A DNA stretch of 14,122 nucleotides from an uncultured Geobacteraceae bacterium (GTDB lineage Bacteria > Desulfobacterota > Desulfuromonadia > Geobacterales > Pseudopelobacteraceae), in assembly GCA_903879825.1 (NCBI GenBank), contig CAIRND010000590.1, forward strand, positions 1 to 14,122. The letters run 5' to 3'. Each line of letters opens with the position of its first letter. The stretch's first letter is position 1. Of this stretch, positions 13,408-14,122 are shown in pieces. The notes under the pieces are model-generated. The model ran no database searches. It had not been told where the DNA came from and saw only the letters and a program-made list of their open reading frames with translations. A program made the translations under genes and the position numbers.

Positions 13408-14122
13408 ATGTACCGTGAATATCATCGCTGGCATAGCCCACATCTGGGACGAGACATGGAACTGCTCATTTTTGGACGGAGCGGCACCAGAGTTATTGTC
13501 TTTCCGACACGCGTCGGCCGTTTTTTTGATTATGAGAATTGGGGGCTTATTGAAGCCTTCAGAGATAAAATAGAAAATGGTTGGCTCCAGTTATGCTGTA
13601 TTGACAGTATTGACGAGGAGAGTTTCTACTGTAACTGGTGTCCACCCCGTGACCGGATTGCCAGGCATAAACAGTATGAGGACTATATCATCAAGGAAGT
13701 TGTTGCTTTCACGCACAGTAAAAATCCCGGATCCGCACTGATCGCCCATGGGTGCAGCATGGGCGCATATCATGCCATCAATATCGCAATGCGGCATCCA
13801 CGGCTTTTCTGCAGGGTTGTTGCTTTTAGCGGCAGGTATGATCTGACTCTCGGGGTGGGCAGTTTTCGCGATCTCTACGATGGTTACTACGATGAGGATG
13901 TTTATTTCCACAACCCGTCTCACTTTGTCCCCAATATCAACGATCCTGAATTGCTGGAGATGATGCGCAAGATGCAGGTGACTATCACTATTGGTGAGAC
14001 GGATTCGTTTCTGGAAAACAACCTGCAATTCAGGGACATCCTGCATGGAAAGGGAATTCAGTCTTCTTTCCATATCTGGTCAGGTGAAGCGCATCAGGCC
14101 AGATACTGGCGCGAAATGGTCG
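13408..14122 (+). CDS. COG4947-type esterase (alpha/beta hydrolase), cut by the window edge
   Basis: The frame starts at ATG 13408 (MYREYHRWHSPHLGRDMELL) and stays open to the last base, giving about 238 residues. It matches the layout I know for the COG4947 esterase family: an N-terminal YHRWHSPHLGRDMELLIFG segment, VIVFPTRVGRFFDYE, LQLCCIDSIDEES, then the nucleophile elbow GCSMGAYHA (GxSxG) with AINIAMRHP after it, AFSGRYDL, and near the end the GETDSFLENN and WSGEAHQARYWREM segments that should carry the acid and the catalytic His. Probably only a few residues are missing. No good ribosome site is visible; a -10-like TATACT lies at 13395, so the leader may be very short. Natural substrates of this family are poorly defined. 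Confidence 0.85.
   Translation, partial: MYREYHRWHSPHLGRDMELLIFGRSGTRVIVFPTRVGRFFDYENWGLIEAFRDKIENGWLQLCCIDSIDEESFYCNWCPPRDRIARHKQYEDYIIKEVVAFTHSKNPGSALIAHGCSMGAYHAINIAMRHPRLFCRVVAFSGRYDLTLGVGSFRDLYDGYYDEDVYFHNPSHFVPNINDPELLEMMRKMQVTITIGETDSFLENNLQFRDILHGKGIQSSFHIWSGEAHQARYWREMV

Noticed and set aside
13385..13573. Forward open frame of 62 codons before the esterase
   Set aside because: It overlaps the start of the esterase in another frame and has no family resemblance or ribosome site.
13591..14073. Reverse-strand open frame at the right end
   Set aside because: The forward frame encodes a clear GxSxG esterase over the same bases.

Overview
All recognisable genes lie on the + strand. Most are intracellular signalling or phosphate-polymer genes, plus three ester/acyl-active enzymes and three small proteins of unknown role. 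CHAD proteins, a GGDEF/EAL protein, a GH3-family acyl-adenylating enzyme and a COG4947-type esterase together suggest a Gram-negative bacterium, possibly of the Desulfuromonadia/Geobacter group. That assignment is inference from gene content; no rRNA or other marker is present.

Layout. (1) 2-2113: the 3' part of a protein with a possible alpha/beta-hydrolase C-terminus, joined stop-to-start to a GH3-family enzyme. (2) 2282-5215: a compact operon of sixA-like phosphohistidine phosphatase, CHAD protein and Ppx/GppA exopolyphosphatase with an HD domain, behind a fair sigma70-type promoter (2222-2249). (3) 5385-8063: a membrane-anchored c-di-GMP protein with two N-terminal membrane helices, degenerate GGDEF, EAL, a CBS-like region and a second GGDEF, followed by a 65-residue orphan and a strong terminator (8375-8409). 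(4) 8433-12096: a long palindrome overlapping a promoter; a lysine-tailed ribbon-helix-helix (RHH) protein; a terminator; then three overlapping genes (ATGA junctions) for a CHAD protein with an N-terminal CYTH-like remnant, a ParA/MinD-family ATPase and a CYTH-Nudix fusion, closed by a hairpin terminator (12181-12227). (5) 12344-14122: a Cys/His-rich small protein, an SGNH hydrolase and a COG4947-type esterase cut by the window edge.

Theme. CHAD domains bind polyphosphate and target polyP granules, Ppx degrades polyP, CYTH proteins act on tri- and polyphosphates, and DIPP-type Nudix enzymes cut inositol pyrophosphates and polyP. The window therefore reads as a polyphosphate-centred region with c-di-GMP and phosphohistidine signalling beside it. 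The most notable part is block 4. A ParA ATPase is translationally coupled to a CHAD protein and to a CYTH-Nudix enzyme, just downstream of an RHH protein whose layout (flexible basic tail plus RHH, with a palindrome at its own promoter) resembles ParG-type partition proteins. I propose, as inference, a ParA-driven system for positioning or inheriting polyP granules.
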